Positions 48,745-63,783 are shown, numbered from the stretch's first letter. The stretch: 64,000 bases of DNA from Inonotus obliquus (GCA_032164295.1 JAJHTX010000009.1:1364001-1428000); one strand, 5' to 3'. Program-made: numbers and translations. Notes: generated by a model from the letters alone, not told the origin.

Positions 48745-49108
48745 CCTTGCATTAGTTCAGTACGAGACGACTAAAGAGTCGACTCACATGACAGTACCAC
48801 CACGATGATGGAGGAAGCAGACAAGATTAGCAAAGCCTGAGCGGGCCGTCCCCAGACCTACTGCCGCCGGAAGCAACGCAGAGTGCACAGCTCAGTGATT
48901 CCCATGGCCTATTTCATATACACGGTCTTTCTTTAGAATCGGCCACGATCAACTCGGTGACCCGCCTTCAGCATTGTGATGCGCAGCCGACAGTTATCAA
49001 CAACGCATAATAATGAGGAATTTACGTTTTAGATGGCGTGGGAAATAGCGTTGGGTCATGGTAAAATGGCGTGCCTTGGTTAGGTCGCCGGCTTTATCAA
49101 CGACCACA
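48745..49108. promoter_or_regulatory. Divergent promoter of the GH3 beta-glucosidase and CHO2
   Basis: The start codons are 364 bases apart and point away from each other, so this stretch must drive both genes. No open frame is convincing. An in-frame upstream ATG for CHO2 exists at 49058. Confidence 0.5.
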
Positions 49109-52100
49109 ATGCCAGGTTCGACCGAGAACGGGCTGAGGAGACGAAAAACGTCTGGAAGTGCAGCAGAGAACGTTGCTGTAAAAATAATTGACGAAAAGTC
49201 ATCAAAGCCCGTTGAGGTCGTGTGGGGGAAGACACCCAACGGTGAAGGCAAGTTTCCTCGTGGCATTCGTGCTAGACTTGTACTGACCATTGCAGCGTTC
49301 TCCTACTACCAGTCTTCAGAGTGCCCACGACGCATGATGTCTTGACGCTTTTTGACCCCCGCTATCCAAAATCCCACCTTGACATTCTCAGTTTGACTCT
49401 ACTCGGTCTGCAAATTGTGGCATTTGCTTTCTTGCCCCATCCCGTCTCAAAAACCTTCTTTCTTGTGTACTTTGCATTTTGGCGAATCGCATATGATGTT
49501 GGACTAGGATGGGTCCTCACAAAGCAGAGTAAGAGAAAATGGATCGTACGTGAGATGCAGCGACTGGGTTGGCTCGACGAGAAACGCAAACCGGAAGTCA
49601 GGAATTGGATCAGAAAACAACTTGCTGGCAAAATGGGCAAGGATTATTCATTCGACGTATGTTTACAAAGTCATTCAAGTTTACTATTGCTAACGGGGTG
49701 GGTAGGAATTACCACTAGAGTATAACACGTGGCTTCTGTTCAGACAACTCGTGGACATTATTCTTCTCAAGTATGTGTAAAGCACAGAGCATCCATCTAT
49801 CGCGTACTGACGCTCTTACTAGCGACTTCGTATCGTACTGTCTATTCGCATTTGCTTGTTTCCGCGTGCCAGATGACCTCCCTATGCCTATCCACATCCT
49901 CAGGCGAGTAATCTCATGATATTTTAACATTCCATTAATAGGATCAAACCCACAGATGGCTAGGTGGCATTATACTCATCGCATTCAATGTTTGGGTAAA
50001 GGTCGAGGCGCATCACGTCGTAAAGGACTACGGCTGGTACTGGGGAGACTGTTTCTTCCAACGTGGTGCACTTGTCTTTGACGGTGTTTTCGAGCTTGCC
50101 CCCCACCCAATGTATTCCGTTGGTAGGCAAACTAGTGGAACATCTTTGGGTTTTGAAACGATTATTCTCTTCTAGGCTATGCTGGGTATTACGGTCTTTC
50201 GCTTATCGTTGGAAGTTATCCAGTGCTTTTCGTCAGCATTGCTGCACACGCAGCACAATTTGGGTTCCTTGTGTTCTTTGAGAATCCTCGTATGTGATCT
50301 TTTCAAGTAGATTATTACTCCGGTTGACACGCTTTCCAGACATTGAGCGCACCTACGGGCAGAAGAAATTGATTGCGGCACGTATTCCGCTTACGGACGA
50401 ACCGAGTCTTTCACGCAAACCCTCGAAGCCTTCCTCGTCGGTTCATCGACGCGTCGTGTCTAATGCAAGTGACCTCACGACTCCTTCAGTCACAGAAGGC
50501 GAATCAGCGGCGGAAACGGAGGAATTGCATACTGAAACTGACACTGAAACCGAGATGGATACAGTTCAAATCATGACTCCACGTGCAACGACACCGGCAT
50601 CCCTGTCATCCAGTCAATCAACTGCAACATTATCACGAGCGTTCAGGAGTCGTTCAGTGAGCCAGTATGACCTATTCAATAGATTTTTCCGGAAGGATTT
50701 GCTCATGTTCCATAATTTTGATTTGCTCCGGCAAGTTTTCTAATTCAGTTTCCATCGGCCTTTGCTGACTATTCTTCTATCAGCGCTTCGGACTTCACAG
50801 CAGGCCTCGTTGTATTCTATACTGTTGTTATAGCACTTACCCCGTCGCTTTCAGCGCACGGTCAAATTGCTCTACATTTCACACATGCGTTACTGTGGCG
50901 TACATATCATACGTTCGTCCTGGGCTCACTCCTCAAGGCGCAAAGCAATTCCAAGTTTCTCGTTCGCCATTATCTTAAGCACTATTATTACCCGGATAGT
51001 TTGCTTGCAAGTGGCCAAGGTGCTGTCCAGGAGGCGTTTACAAATTGGAAGGCGTTGTATAATATGAGTATGATCATGACATACAGTGAGTACCACGCTT
51101 GCCCTACATCAATGGTGGAGGTGATATAACGCTCGGACAGCTTCATTCGTTGCTTTTGCTTGGAAGGAGTACCAGGTTCCTCAGGAGTGGATCGCGGGAA
51201 ATCAACTTTTGAGGCATACGCTCGGCGTTGTAAGTTTTTGGTTGATTCTCCAGCTTGAGCAGTTGTATCTCATGTTTCTATCCAGTTCCTCATTTTGCTT
51301 CACATATGGGCCGCAAGGGAGTCATATGAAGTTCTTGGTGTATTTGGCTGGTTCTTTGGTGACTTCTTTATCGATAATTATCCAACAACTCTTGAGTATA
51401 CTGGGATATTCCGGTTAGTACCTCGAGTTTCAGGATGCCGACAAGTGATGCCTAATAAATGTTTGTCAGATTCTTGAACAACCCTGAAATCCTGAGTGGC
51501 GCTACGTTCTTCGGACTCGCTTTGATCACGGGAAGCAAGGCTGTACTAACTCTGGCGGTCTTGAGCAACCTTGCGTATTGGTGGTTCCTGCGTACTGTCG
51601 AGAAGTAAGTATGTTATACCTGGCGTCGTTTGGTTTTCTCATTTCCCTTCCAGCCCGCATATGAAGAAACTCTATGGCGACTCACTCCGCAAAGACGCTG
51701 GTGTCGTAAAGATTATCAAGAAGGTTGCTACAAAGAACGCGAGACTCTTTGAATCAGGCGCGGAGAAGCACGTTCCGCGTTTGGGTAAAGTCGCGAAGGA
51801 AGTCAAAGGTTCGTTTGATAAGGTGTTCAAGGAGACGGAGGAAGTTGTTGAGGAGTTCTTGAACAGATGTGGGTTTATTTCCGATAAACTAGCGGAAAAG
51901 GTTTTGACCATATTCACCCCCTGCAGCAAAGCCAAAACTATCAGAGGTCCTGCAGGACACGAAGGTCTTACTCCAGCAATCGAGAGAGAAACTCGTCATT
52001 ACGTCAGTGTGCCTTGCATTTCTTCTCGGTCCCCCTTACTGACTAGATAATTTCAGACGAGTCGCGAGCGATATTTCCGCATTCGATACCACGCTTTACA

Positions 52101-52993
52101 AGATCTCTATCGCTGCCAATGGAAATAGCAGGTCAGGAGGAAAGTATCGTTTCCATCTCGGCGAACCTATTGTGGTTAACTGGTGCGCGCCACCCACACG
52201 TTCACGAAAGGACTGGATAGGAATTTACCGAGTAGGTCCTTCTTCATCCCGTTAGAATGGATGCTAACTTGGTACCTCGCCAGCTCGGTGCGAATAAGTC
52301 TAGTCTGGTGACAACGACGTCGTCCTTGGGTATGTGGGCGCCCGTCCACGGTGACGAATGGGAAGGCGACGTCTATCTGGGATCTGGGGATAAAGTGCAT
52401 TCTGGGACGGAACCAGAGACAGGTACAGTTGTCTTCAAGGATGATAGGCTACCATGGCAAGTTGGAACGTATGAGGTTAGGTATCATCACGATGGGATGT
52501 ACAATGTTATGAGTTTGGATGGGCCGGTTGAGATTTATGGTATGCGTTGTGCGAGATTGCTCTAGTACTCGGAACTTGCTTATTGACAATGATCATTGTC
52601 TATTCAGTTGATCCGCCTGCGTCTCTAGACTTCCAATCTGTTCGATGGTACCTCATGCACATCATCGTCCTCTGCCTAGACTCAGACCCATCACTGGTGC
52701 CAATCTCCTCCAAGCCGCCATCATCATCATGTTCCTCTCCTTCCTCATTCACATTCTCCTCTTCGTCACCCTCAACCACGACACCGTTCACCTCAGGAGC
52801 ATCTACATCGGGTATGGAAAACCGTGATCCAGATGACTTCCGGTTCTGGTCCGAAAAGCAAGCGGCTCGTATAGCAAAATCGATTGAGGCTGCGTTTGGG
52901 GTAGAGTATGATCCCGAAGTAATCCTTGCGGATGCGAATGTCAGTGCGTTGACGAATAGGATACTGGTTTCGAAGAGGTTGCTGGATGCGTGA
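49109..52993 (+). CDS. CHO2: Phosphatidylethanolamine N-methyltransferase
   Basis: The first methylation step of phosphatidylcholine synthesis from phosphatidylethanolamine, in the ER membrane. The start at 49109 ([16 protein letters not shown]) is preferred over the in-frame ATG at 49058 because the intervening part has no family resemblance. Features are [20 protein letters not shown] after intron 1, then many membrane spans ([38 protein letters not shown]) and the methyltransferase block ([36 protein letters not shown], with EN in FFENP). The second methyltransferase-like half has [20 protein letters not shown] and [17 protein letters not shown], and a Glu/Ser-rich loop lies between them. 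The soluble C-terminus ([40 protein letters not shown]) is characteristic of Cho2. About 12 introns. The last exon ends [11 protein letters not shown] at 52993; a donor-like GTGAGT at that very point means the true end could lie slightly further. Confidence 0.92.
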
Positions 52994-53445
52994 GTGCTTG
53001 AAGTGTGGCCGGAAAGGAGTTAGTACGGTTGTGAGGGTCGTGAAGAGGTCGTGGTCGGCATTAGATATAGACTGTCTTTTAGAGTTCCTCTGTAGATGTT
53101 TTCGCGGCACCTGCTGTGAATTACGCTATGCTATACAATTTCAGTCTCATTCTTATTACAGGGAAATATACTCGTCAGGGTGTAAGAACGTCGAATGTGA
53201 AAACAAATTGTGTGTGCATGTATGTGGTTTAACGTGTCAGTGAGAATTTATTGATATATGTGTGTAATTGAATGATCGGGTTTGTCTGATCAAGAAATGA
53301 AAGAATATAGGCGAGAGTAACATTTCCTTCTTCCACCTGGAACTGATAATACACCTTCAGAACTGTAATCATGATCATGCAAATCGTCTTTACGTGTTTG
53401 CGCGTTTGTCCCATTTGACCAGGCGCGCATGCGAAGATTGGGTGT
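52994..53445. other. Convergent 3' region between CHO2 and ornithine aminotransferase
   Basis: The two genes point toward each other. No coding frame is supported, and a poorly conserved AT-rich stretch (53230-53400) fits untranslated ends. Confidence 0.4.
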
Positions 53446-55697
<2,252 letters not shown>

Positions 55698-56140
55698 GAT
55701 GTATAAAAGTAAGTCGCGGTGTCTGTAAACTCTTGATGAGAAGGAAGAAGGTGGTAGTATCTGAGAAAGATCTTAATATGTAAAACAAAACGACGATTTT
55801 GACACAGCCACGATGACTAAAATTCGGACTTTCAATATGCGCAAGCTAAACTACCTATGGTAAGTTGATCTGCAAAGTTCATGCATGCTCCACCCATGTC
55901 CGCCCAGCGGAGCTGGGAACGTACTCACTGGTGTTCCGGTCACAAGAGTTGTACTCCATTCGTGACAAACGAATTTATTCGTAATATAATAATGGCTTGT
56001 CGCCTACATGAATCCCAACGTACTAAGACTGGGTTGGACCGAAAACCAAGCGAAACTTGAACCGAAGTTATGTCTATAAGGTTGCTAACGGGCAAAGTAG
56101 GAAAACGTCACTCCATAGAGCGCGTACAAAAACCTACTGC
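55698..56140. other. Upstream region of ornithine aminotransferase and LINE 3' end
   Basis: The first about 150 bases are the promoter of the aminotransferase. Between about 55960 and 56140 lies sequence that continues from the LINE ORF and is probably its 3' untranslated part. No clear poly-A tail (poly-T on this strand) was found; the AT-rich GTAATATAATAATGG at about 55980 may be the remains of a tail. Confidence 0.4.
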
Positions 56141-57475
56141 TCAGGGCGGTTTGAAAACATCCACCAAAAGGTGAATGGAAGAAAATAAATTGTTGAACCG
56201 GTGAAACCAGTCCAAACTCCAGGCATTCGGGAAAACCCTGCGGCCAATCGGACACTCCAACAAACGGTGTCGGATGGTGTCTAGCTCCCCGCATAGGTCG
56301 CACGCCAGATCTATCGAGGGGTCTATCCTCCCTAAAACTTCTCCTACTCCGGCGACACCCGCCAGTAGCCGAAGGGCAGTAGTCTCTCCTGTCCTGTTGA
56401 GGTTGGAGTGTGTAATATGGACCGGAGTTGGTTTGGCTTGGCTGAGTAGAAACCGTTGAGATGGGGTTTCAATCGTATGATGGGTTGCGGTGCCCGCCTG
56501 GCGAAGTATAGCTCTCCACACAACAGGGATCGCCTCGCGTGCCGACTCCTTCACCCCTTCGACCGTCGCTGCCGGGAACAAAGAAAACTCGTCCCCTTCC
56601 AGAGGCAGTTTTACCGGGAAACACCTGGTAGGTAAGCATAAAAAATAAAAGAAAATGTTCGTCTGGGCAAGCGCCCCTACGATTTGTTCGATCAAAGCTG
56701 TATGAAGACCCGAAGGTGAAATCAAACCCGATCGAAGCTCTAGTGGGAAGTAAATGGGGACTTTGGTGGGAACCACGTATTCTACGAAAGGGTGGGACAA
56801 GTGATCATAGATGAACTTTGAAACCGATACTAAAGCCAGAGAAAAAAGGTCTACGTCCTCAGTAGCAGCATAAGCTACGTGTTTATCCAGGGCTGCCGAA
56901 CCATTGTCCGCCCAAACCTCAACTCTACGAGGACTCGCATTCGTGTATAACCACACACAGGGGGACCGCACCTTGATGTTGCGCTCTAGAACGCACACCG
57001 TCATTCGATGCCAGACCGATGTACACTCTGGTCTCGGGAACGGTAAACAGGGGACAACTGATCGTCTGGAGATGCTGCGCATGTATTCATTTGCGATCGG
57101 GGGAGATCCCAATCTATTCGCGTCGATAACCACATTTTGTGTCTCCGCAATGAAAGAGAAGGTGAGCGCCAGGGGTGGAATCCCTGCGAGTACTTCCATA
57201 ACATCTAACTTTGTGAAGGGTAACCAACCTCCTATGTCCTTCAATGCACGCAAGTGGATCCCGTCGAAGCTCGCAACCAGTTCCGGCTGAGAGACCATCC
57301 AGACGGGCGCTCCCCACGACATGACCGGTAACAAAATGTTTTGGTAATAGCGCCTAAGCGCTTTAAGTCGGAGACCTCGAGACGCGCCCGACATCCAGCG
57401 AAGCGCATCCCATGTATGCTTGGCCGCGTTAACCCGTCCTTGGACGTGCAGCGCGAAACTCCTATCATACCGCAT
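56141..57475 (-). pseudogene. LINE ORF2 C-terminal part with zinc knuckle
   Basis: 444-residue frame downstream of the RT, beginning MRYDRSFALHVQGRVNAAKH, with the long RNase H-lacking tail region of Tad-like elements (YYQNILLPVMSWGAPVWMVS). The CCHC knuckle is at about residues 388-404. It is preceded in the same frame by a TGA that separates it from the RT frame. Confidence 0.8.
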
Positions 57476-57490
57476 TTCGATACCCAGCCA

Positions 57491-58078
57491 TCAAATTGTA
57501 GGGTTGGCCCATTCCACCTGTACTCCGTCTACCGTCATCGGTATGCCGATTATACCAAAGTCTCCCGCACCTCCCCATCTGGTAATCCTCCGGCCAGTTA
57601 AAATAGTCCCCTTGATGGAGGCCTTGTCAATGTGCAGACCGATGTCCTTGAAAGAGTCATTGACTGCATTAATCCCTTCTTGAGTAGTATGGCGCAGTTC
57701 GAAAGCGCTTCGTCCTTTGGTGAGCAGTAAGCCGTTGTCCATGTAGAAACACAGCTTCCTGTCGTTAACTTGGCATAGCGCGACATTAGCTGCTATGTTC
57801 GCCAGAACCGGGGACATGGGGGAACCTTGGGGCACGCCAATGTTCGGCTTTACATACCATTGCGATCTCTGTCCGTTGAAGGAGAAGGCTATAGTGTGCT
57901 CGCACATGAAGGCCATGATCGTGCCTATGACAAATTGAGGGACTCCTAAAGCATCCAGGCCAAGTTGAAGGAACTCCGGCTTTACCACGTCAAAGAAACC
58001 TTGGATGTCAAAACCCACCATTGTGTACATCGCCTCTCTGTCCTGTATGTCCGAGAGAAGAGAGTGCCACACCGTCAT
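57491..58078 (-). pseudogene. LINE reverse transcriptase palm, catalytic Asp mutated
   Basis: The RT core with motifs A and B intact and motif C altered (YMDN where active enzymes have YxDD). Without the second Asp, polymerase activity is not expected. The frame opens after a disrupted stretch at 58080-58170, so the RT is separated from the upstream part. Confidence 0.8.
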
Positions 58079-58166
58079 TACTGATGTGCCTTTCCTGCCA
58101 CCGTATTTGTCTTCGGTCGAACCCCTGATGGTGGTATATGAGGGACTGTAGTCTTGCCGCTATCAT

Positions 58167-59009
58167 TCATTCGAACAGTTTAGCTAACACTTCCTCAACG
58201 CATATGGGGCGGTAAGCCCTTGGCGAATCGGACGGGTAGGGTTTGGGCTTCTTGACCATTGCCACTACTGAGCGCTTAAATTCCGAGGGGTACATTCCCA
58301 GACAGGTCATGGCATTGAAGAGGCGCATGAAAGCACCTACGTGTGCGAACACCAGAGGGCATATGGTGTGATACGTAATACCAGACGGGCCTGGTGCGCT
58401 GTTAGGCGGAATTCCTTTCAGGCTGATCAGAACCTCGCTTTCCGAAAATGGTCTCTGGATACTGCGCGAATGTAACGGTATGTCGCATGCGCCTCCTATT
58501 CCTTGTTCAGGGAAGTAATGCCGCTTGAAGGCTTCCGCGATCTCGACATGCCAGACCACACGAAAGGGGGCTGACAATGTAGGGATCATGACCTGTCGAC
58601 GAGGAAGGCCGTGCTTATGAAACTTCCACGGGACGCTGTTGCCGACTTTGTCGAAGCGCGTCTTGTACCACTCCATCCTCTTATTGTGGATCCAGTACAG
58701 AAGATCTGGCGCAGCCTCTTCCACCCGCCGATCGCACTCCTCATCCCACCACCGCTCCTTCCTTTGAGCCGTCGTGTTATAGGCCAGGGCGTTTGTTGCT
58801 AGCCCTGCGCATGCCCACAAACGAGACACCCATGCTCGTACCTCCTCCTTGCTTCCCAGGTGACTATCCCAAAAGCCATTCGGGACAACGTACTCGAGCT
58901 CGGCTGCCCAAGCATCTGCCTTGTCGTTGGGAATGCCCATTCGTTCTAGGCTAGCCGGATTAGTCCAGTTAGTCAGCGATGCTGACATAATACGGTGGTG
59001 ACCCGTCAT
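58167..59009 (-). pseudogene. LINE region between endonuclease and RT palm
   Basis: Opens with MTGHHRIMSASLTNWTNP and includes the start of the RT fingers (GIPPNSAPGPSGITYHTICP, SVVAMVKKPKPYPSDSPRAY, RPICVEEVLAKLFE). It then breaks off at a stop where the sequence should continue LIAARLQSLIYH in another frame. The 5' neighbour of this frame is cut by the insertion at 59038. Confidence 0.8.
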
Positions 59010-59029
59010 AATTATGTGATGGTGGGCCC

Positions 59030-59037
59030 GCCACGAC
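59030..59037. repeat. Target-site duplication, left copy (GCCACGAC)
   Basis: An 8 bp direct repeat with its partner at 60972-60979, immediately outside the inverted repeats. Confidence 0.85.
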
Positions 59038-59060
59038 TAGGGTTGCCGAAGTCCGGTCCT
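59038..59060 (+). repeat. Left terminal inverted repeat, 23 bp
   Basis: Reads TAGGGTTGCCGAAGTCCGG and four more bases, and is the exact reverse complement of 60949-60971. The two ends diverge at base 24. Confidence 0.9.
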
Positions 59061-59225
59061 GGACCGTGTGGACCGCGGTCCGGACATGGACCGAACCAAC
59101 AGTCCAGTCCAATTCAGGTCCGGTTCAGCTGAGGTCCAGGTTGGTTCGGTCCTTGGTCCGGCTCCCTTCTGTTTTTCCGGACCGGGTGGACCAGTCCGGA
59201 CCTGGACTGGACCGATTTGGCAGGT
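59061..59225. repeat. Left subterminal repeat region (GGTCCGG words)
   Basis: About 15 occurrences of GGTCC/GGACC and related GTCCGG/CCGGAC words, mostly 10-15 bases apart, in both orientations. The right end (60795-60955) has the same composition. Subterminal repeats of this kind are transposase binding sites in hAT elements. Confidence 0.7.
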
Positions 59226-59769
59226 ACGCAATAAGCCTCTTCGGGCACGCTATGTCTTAGGCATGGTAAGTCACTCACCGCGTTCAAGAGATTTCTTACG
59301 GGATCCGTCCAGATTATATAAAGCACACTTTCAGGATCTGGAAATAAATATTGTAATTTTGCCTGTTTGAAAAGACACCAGATGAAACTTCAAGGTGTGG
59401 ATTGTTCTAGCACATAGTGTTACTTGATCTTACCTGGTCTTGTCAGATGGCATATGGTTGCTGACTTGACCTCACAAAGCAAGATACTAGGAAGGCTACC
59501 ATTTTGTATCTTGAGACTGGTTAGTGTGTATATCATCATCTGATTTTGCCCGATTGAGAAGGTCCTTGAACGCGGTGACTCCTTGTCTGTGTCATCATCT
59601 TTGTTTCTCTACTCTAGTCCGACCTCATAGAATCATATGATGAGATGTTGACTAGGGCGCCCATCATGGCTGTGGATGAACCCGTGTCCGTGCGAGATCG
59701 TGAGTCGCTGTTCAAGTTGCTACAATGGAGACGAGCCTGTATGTGTAGATACGCTTGTTCATTTTTGAA

Positions 59770-60558
<789 letters not shown>

Positions 60559-60794
60559 TAACTAACCTTCCACACCCCTTTCACGTCAGGAACAACTGCT
60601 TGTCCACCGAGTTTACCTGCGGTTTCCTAAAATTTCACCCTGCACATCTACGTCGACAGCCTTGGACAAGTTCCGTGTGCGACAGCCGTTGTGACTCACA
60701 AAATCGAACGCACTTGGTTAGTGAGGTTGCTAAAACTTCGACAGTGTGCATGGTAAACCAAATATACACCAGAATGTTGGAATTATCAATAATA

Positions 60795-60948
60795 CATCTG
60801 GTCCAGGTCCGGACCGGGGTCGGACCTGGACCGAACCAAATGTCCGGTCCAAGTGTGGTCCGCCAGTCGTCCAGTCCTGGTCCATACAAAGAGCTGGAAA
60901 GTGGACCGGTCCGGTTCGAGGTCCAGGCAAAAGTGACTGGACCGGACA
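60795..60948. repeat. Right subterminal repeat region (GGTCCGG words)
   Basis: Same word set as the left subterminal region, in largely inverted orientation. The frame-long ORFs that run through it are a by-product of the repeats. Confidence 0.7.
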
Positions 60949-60971
60949 AGGACCGGACTTCGGCAACCCTA
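60949..60971 (-). repeat. Right terminal inverted repeat, 23 bp
   Basis: Exact reverse complement of the left end at 59038-59060. Confidence 0.9.
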
Positions 60972-60979
60972 GCCACGAC
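60972..60979. repeat. Target-site duplication, right copy (GCCACGAC)
   Basis: Identical to 59030-59037. Both lie inside the endonuclease region of the LINE. Confidence 0.85.
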
Positions 60980-61368
60980 TGTCTCAGGTCTGGTACCGTC
61001 AGTGGAGTGTATAGCATTGCGTCAGGGTGTGTACCCGGAGACTGATTAGCGCCGTAGCACGTTCCTTTGTCCGGGTCATCCGCGTACGTAATCTCAGGGT
61101 GATTTTCCATCCAGTCCCTGAAAAAGGCAGTTCGTTCCCGTCCCCCTCCTGCATTACGAGTACGGTTGTCGGAGGACCACGGGCCGCCGGCATTCAAGTC
61201 CCCGCAGATCACCGCGGTGCCCGGGAAACCCGAATTGAACCTGTCACGAATCTTCGGCCATTCTTCGTTGTGAGTAGCGTGAGGGCAGTAGACGGAGAAA
61301 AAATGAATGTTGCCCCGATCCAGGTGGATAACCACGTGATATAAACGGGCAATTTTTAATTGAGTCAA
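60980..61368 (-). pseudogene. LINE endonuclease N-terminal fragment
   Basis: Separated from the rest by the 1.9 kb insertion. Reads FSVYCPHATHNEEWPKIRDR, AVICGDLNAGGPWSSDN (metal-binding GDLN) and THPDAMLYTPLTVPDLRQSW. It joins well to the next piece (near 59029) if the insertion and one copy of the 8 bp duplication are removed. The 5' end of the LINE is missing. Confidence 0.75.
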
Positions 61369-61641
61369 TCCTATTGGTTTCTCATGTACAAATTCAACTC
61401 AGTCGACCGTCGGTCCGATTGAGAAAATCGATGTCTTATAAGGAGAGGAAAGAAATGCGTGCAAACAGAACAAGTCATATTTACATCGCAAGTAACCAAA
61501 AGCAAGGAAAAAAAGACTTCCGATGGCAGAAATACAATTCTATTCTCAACACGGAAGAGATGGGAAGGGCTACATTGAAGATTGATGTGATTGACAAAAG
61601 GCTCTCGCATGTCGACAGAAGAAACCTCTGTGGCAGAGGTC
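61369..61641. other. Spacer between LINE 5' end and DCN1 stop
   Basis: A minus frame (61371-61694) overlaps the 3' end of DCN1 in another frame and is not a gene. This stretch is the DCN1 3' untranslated end. Confidence 0.5.
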
Positions 61642-63091
61642 CTAGTTTCCAGAAGCCTTGGCCCGCTTTTCGCGCGCCCAGGCGACAAAGTCATCTATTG
61701 TTGAAGGCCAAGCAGCTACGAAGTATAGACTCGATTAGGTCCAGTGATATGTGATATGAAGTGAACGGAGTGAAAAGTACGGACCTGTCTCGTCATACTT
61801 TTCAAACTTTGAGTCGATCGCTCGAATAAACTCGAGGAACTAAGAGATATAAAGATCCATCAGTTAATCCTTCTCTTGTACTATCATTTCTCCCGAGATA
61901 CGTACCATCTGCCACGTATCTTTGCTGACTCCCTTACCACCTTTCTCTCGCAAGAACTCAAACCACCAGTCAGTATACTCTGGTTGCCAACCTTCCTCGT
62001 CTGTCGCCATCGCCTCGTCTCCGTCTTCTTCGTGCTGGAGTGCCCCACCAGACAATCCGTGTGGGAGAAGGAGGGACCAGAATCCCTGCGCGTCATCAAT
62101 TGCTAAATGTATGGTTGTAAGCTTAATTCGCCAGATAACTATTGGATAAGATATCCACCGAGACTCCGCTGGCCCTCCGCACGTGCGAAGTCAAACGTGT
62201 AATTGTACACTTGCTGGAAATACTGCGCATCGGACGCTAATCTCTGTGAGAGCGTTGGAAGAGCCTTCCGCATCCCATCAATTGTGTCTTGGCTGAGATG
62301 AGTTCAGATATAGTTAGTCCACATTCTGGTGAACGATCGTCAAAGTATAGCGCACCCGAGATTACGCCATCCATCAACCCAATTTCTTCGAGTCCATCTG
62401 CCCATTGACGGCGCCTTCAGTTCAAATGCAATCGCTAAAAGTACGACGTCCTCCGGGTTTACACTCAGATCCTCACACCACTTAATCGTGCCGTCAATCA
62501 GAATATCCTCGTTATCTGGGTCTAAAACATTGCGCAACTTAGACAATGTTCATGCTGTGGCTTACATCGCACAATACATACCTTTGTATTTGTCAAAGAG
62601 AGCGTTGAGTCGCGTAGATCGTTCGGTCTCTGAACGTTTCGACCCCCCGCTTCCACCAAACTGGTATGGATCGTTATAGTAGCTGTCAATCGCGGCATCG
62701 AGGTTCACGTATTGTTGTAAGAATTTACGCGCATCCTTCGTTCTGCCATGGAGCAAGGATTTCAATCGGGAGCAGATGCCGAATATGTCCAGACGCCACA
62801 TGAAACAACCGTCGAGTTCGATAAAGCGGAGAGTCGAAATTTGCCAAGTAAGATCGTTTATAAATCAACGGTTCTATGCGAATACCATGATTATGGACTC
62901 ACGAAGCACCTGTTACGCCACAGAACTGAACAATGTTTGCCTCAAGTTGTCTATCCGCTGCATTCTTGGCTCTTGACGATTTGGACTACAAGCGCATTCG
63001 ACGGGGGCGATTGTCAGTATATTCCATCCAAGTGAACATCGAATCAAGGATTCTCGAGGTGAATTTCTTCTCGAATTGAGATACTTACCAT
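61642..63091 (-). CDS. DCN1: DCN1-type cullin neddylation E3 co-factor
   Basis: Promotes NEDD8 transfer to cullins, which activates SCF-type ubiquitin ligases. The proposed first exon ends at the ATG itself (63089-63091, followed by GTAAGT). Exon 2 starts at 62985 with SKSSRAKNAADRQLEANIVQ and FCGVTGAS. The UBA-like N-terminus continues into AIDSYYNDPYQFGGSGGSKR. The PONY (potentiating neddylation) domain follows: LFDKYK, DILIDGTIKWCEDLSVNPED, VVLLAIAFELKAPSMGRWTR, RNWVDGWRNLG, then YNYTFDFARAEGQRSLAIDD, AQGFWSLLLPHGL and the C-terminal WQMFLEFIRAIDSKFEKYDE, WPSTIDDFVAWAREKRAKAS. The stop is TAG at 61642-61644. The acidic insert (EEDGDEAMATDEEGWQPE) is normal in fungal forms. Six or more short introns. 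No lesion was seen. Confidence 0.9.
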
Positions 63092-63783
63092 TCCACTCCG
63101 ATCTTGCCTTGATATTGCTCTCTCCTTATTGCTGGTTCTGAGACAAACGAGATATTTGAAGCGAAAGCAGATGTGAATGATAGCGCAAGCGAGAATTGAA
63201 GCTGATATGAGAGAAAATGAGTCGCTTGGGAAAGAGATGGGAGCCAGAGTCACGGAAGCGCGCAGGAAGGGAAGTTGGAGTGGCTTAGGGTAAGGAGGTA
63301 GTCCGAAATCAAAACGGGCGATCGACACAATCAATTCCGTTTATGTGGCATCATCAAAATTTCTCACGATACACATCCCGGTTGGTTTCACGAGCTCTTT
63401 TGCGAAACTTCAGTCATGGCCTCGCATACACTCGTATAAGTAATACACCAAGACTCCAATTTACATCACCAGAAAATCGACATACAGCTGGGTACATTAA
63501 GTCTTCGGCACCCCCGTTTTAGGAAGGTAGATTTGCATGCTTTATATGGTAGCATAAGGTAAACCCCAGCAAACTGGTCATATCGGCAAAGACTTGGGAT
63601 CGACTCGGTTGCTTACAGTCGGACACACCACACAGTGAAGATGACTGGACAAAAGTGAATAACTAATTTCCTACTATTCACAACGGATCATTGGTCTAGA
63701 TGAGGAGCGAACCCCAAGCCGGGAAAATTTGAACATGCACGAAGGAAGTCGACATGACCCGTAGTATTGTTCCAGTAGTGAAA
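63092..63783. other. DCN1 upstream region and downstream flank of the third F-box-like copy
   Basis: A minus frame at 63044-63334 covers the DCN1 leader and has no domain. From about 63680 to 63783 the reverse complement matches the sequence downstream of copy B (CACTACTGGAAC, GGGTCATGTCGACTTCC, GGCTTGGGGTTC, CTCCTCAT, AATGATCCG), showing that the duplicated block includes the 3' flank. Confidence 0.5.

Noticed and set aside
49058..49108. Upstream in-frame ATG for CHO2
   Set aside because: The extra 17 residues do not resemble known Cho2 N-termini. The ATG at 49109 was preferred, though the upstream one is not excluded.
60635..61368. Long minus-strand frame from the LINE endonuclease into the hAT-like element
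   Set aside because: Only the part outside the element (60980-61368) is LINE coding sequence. The rest is repeat-derived read-through.
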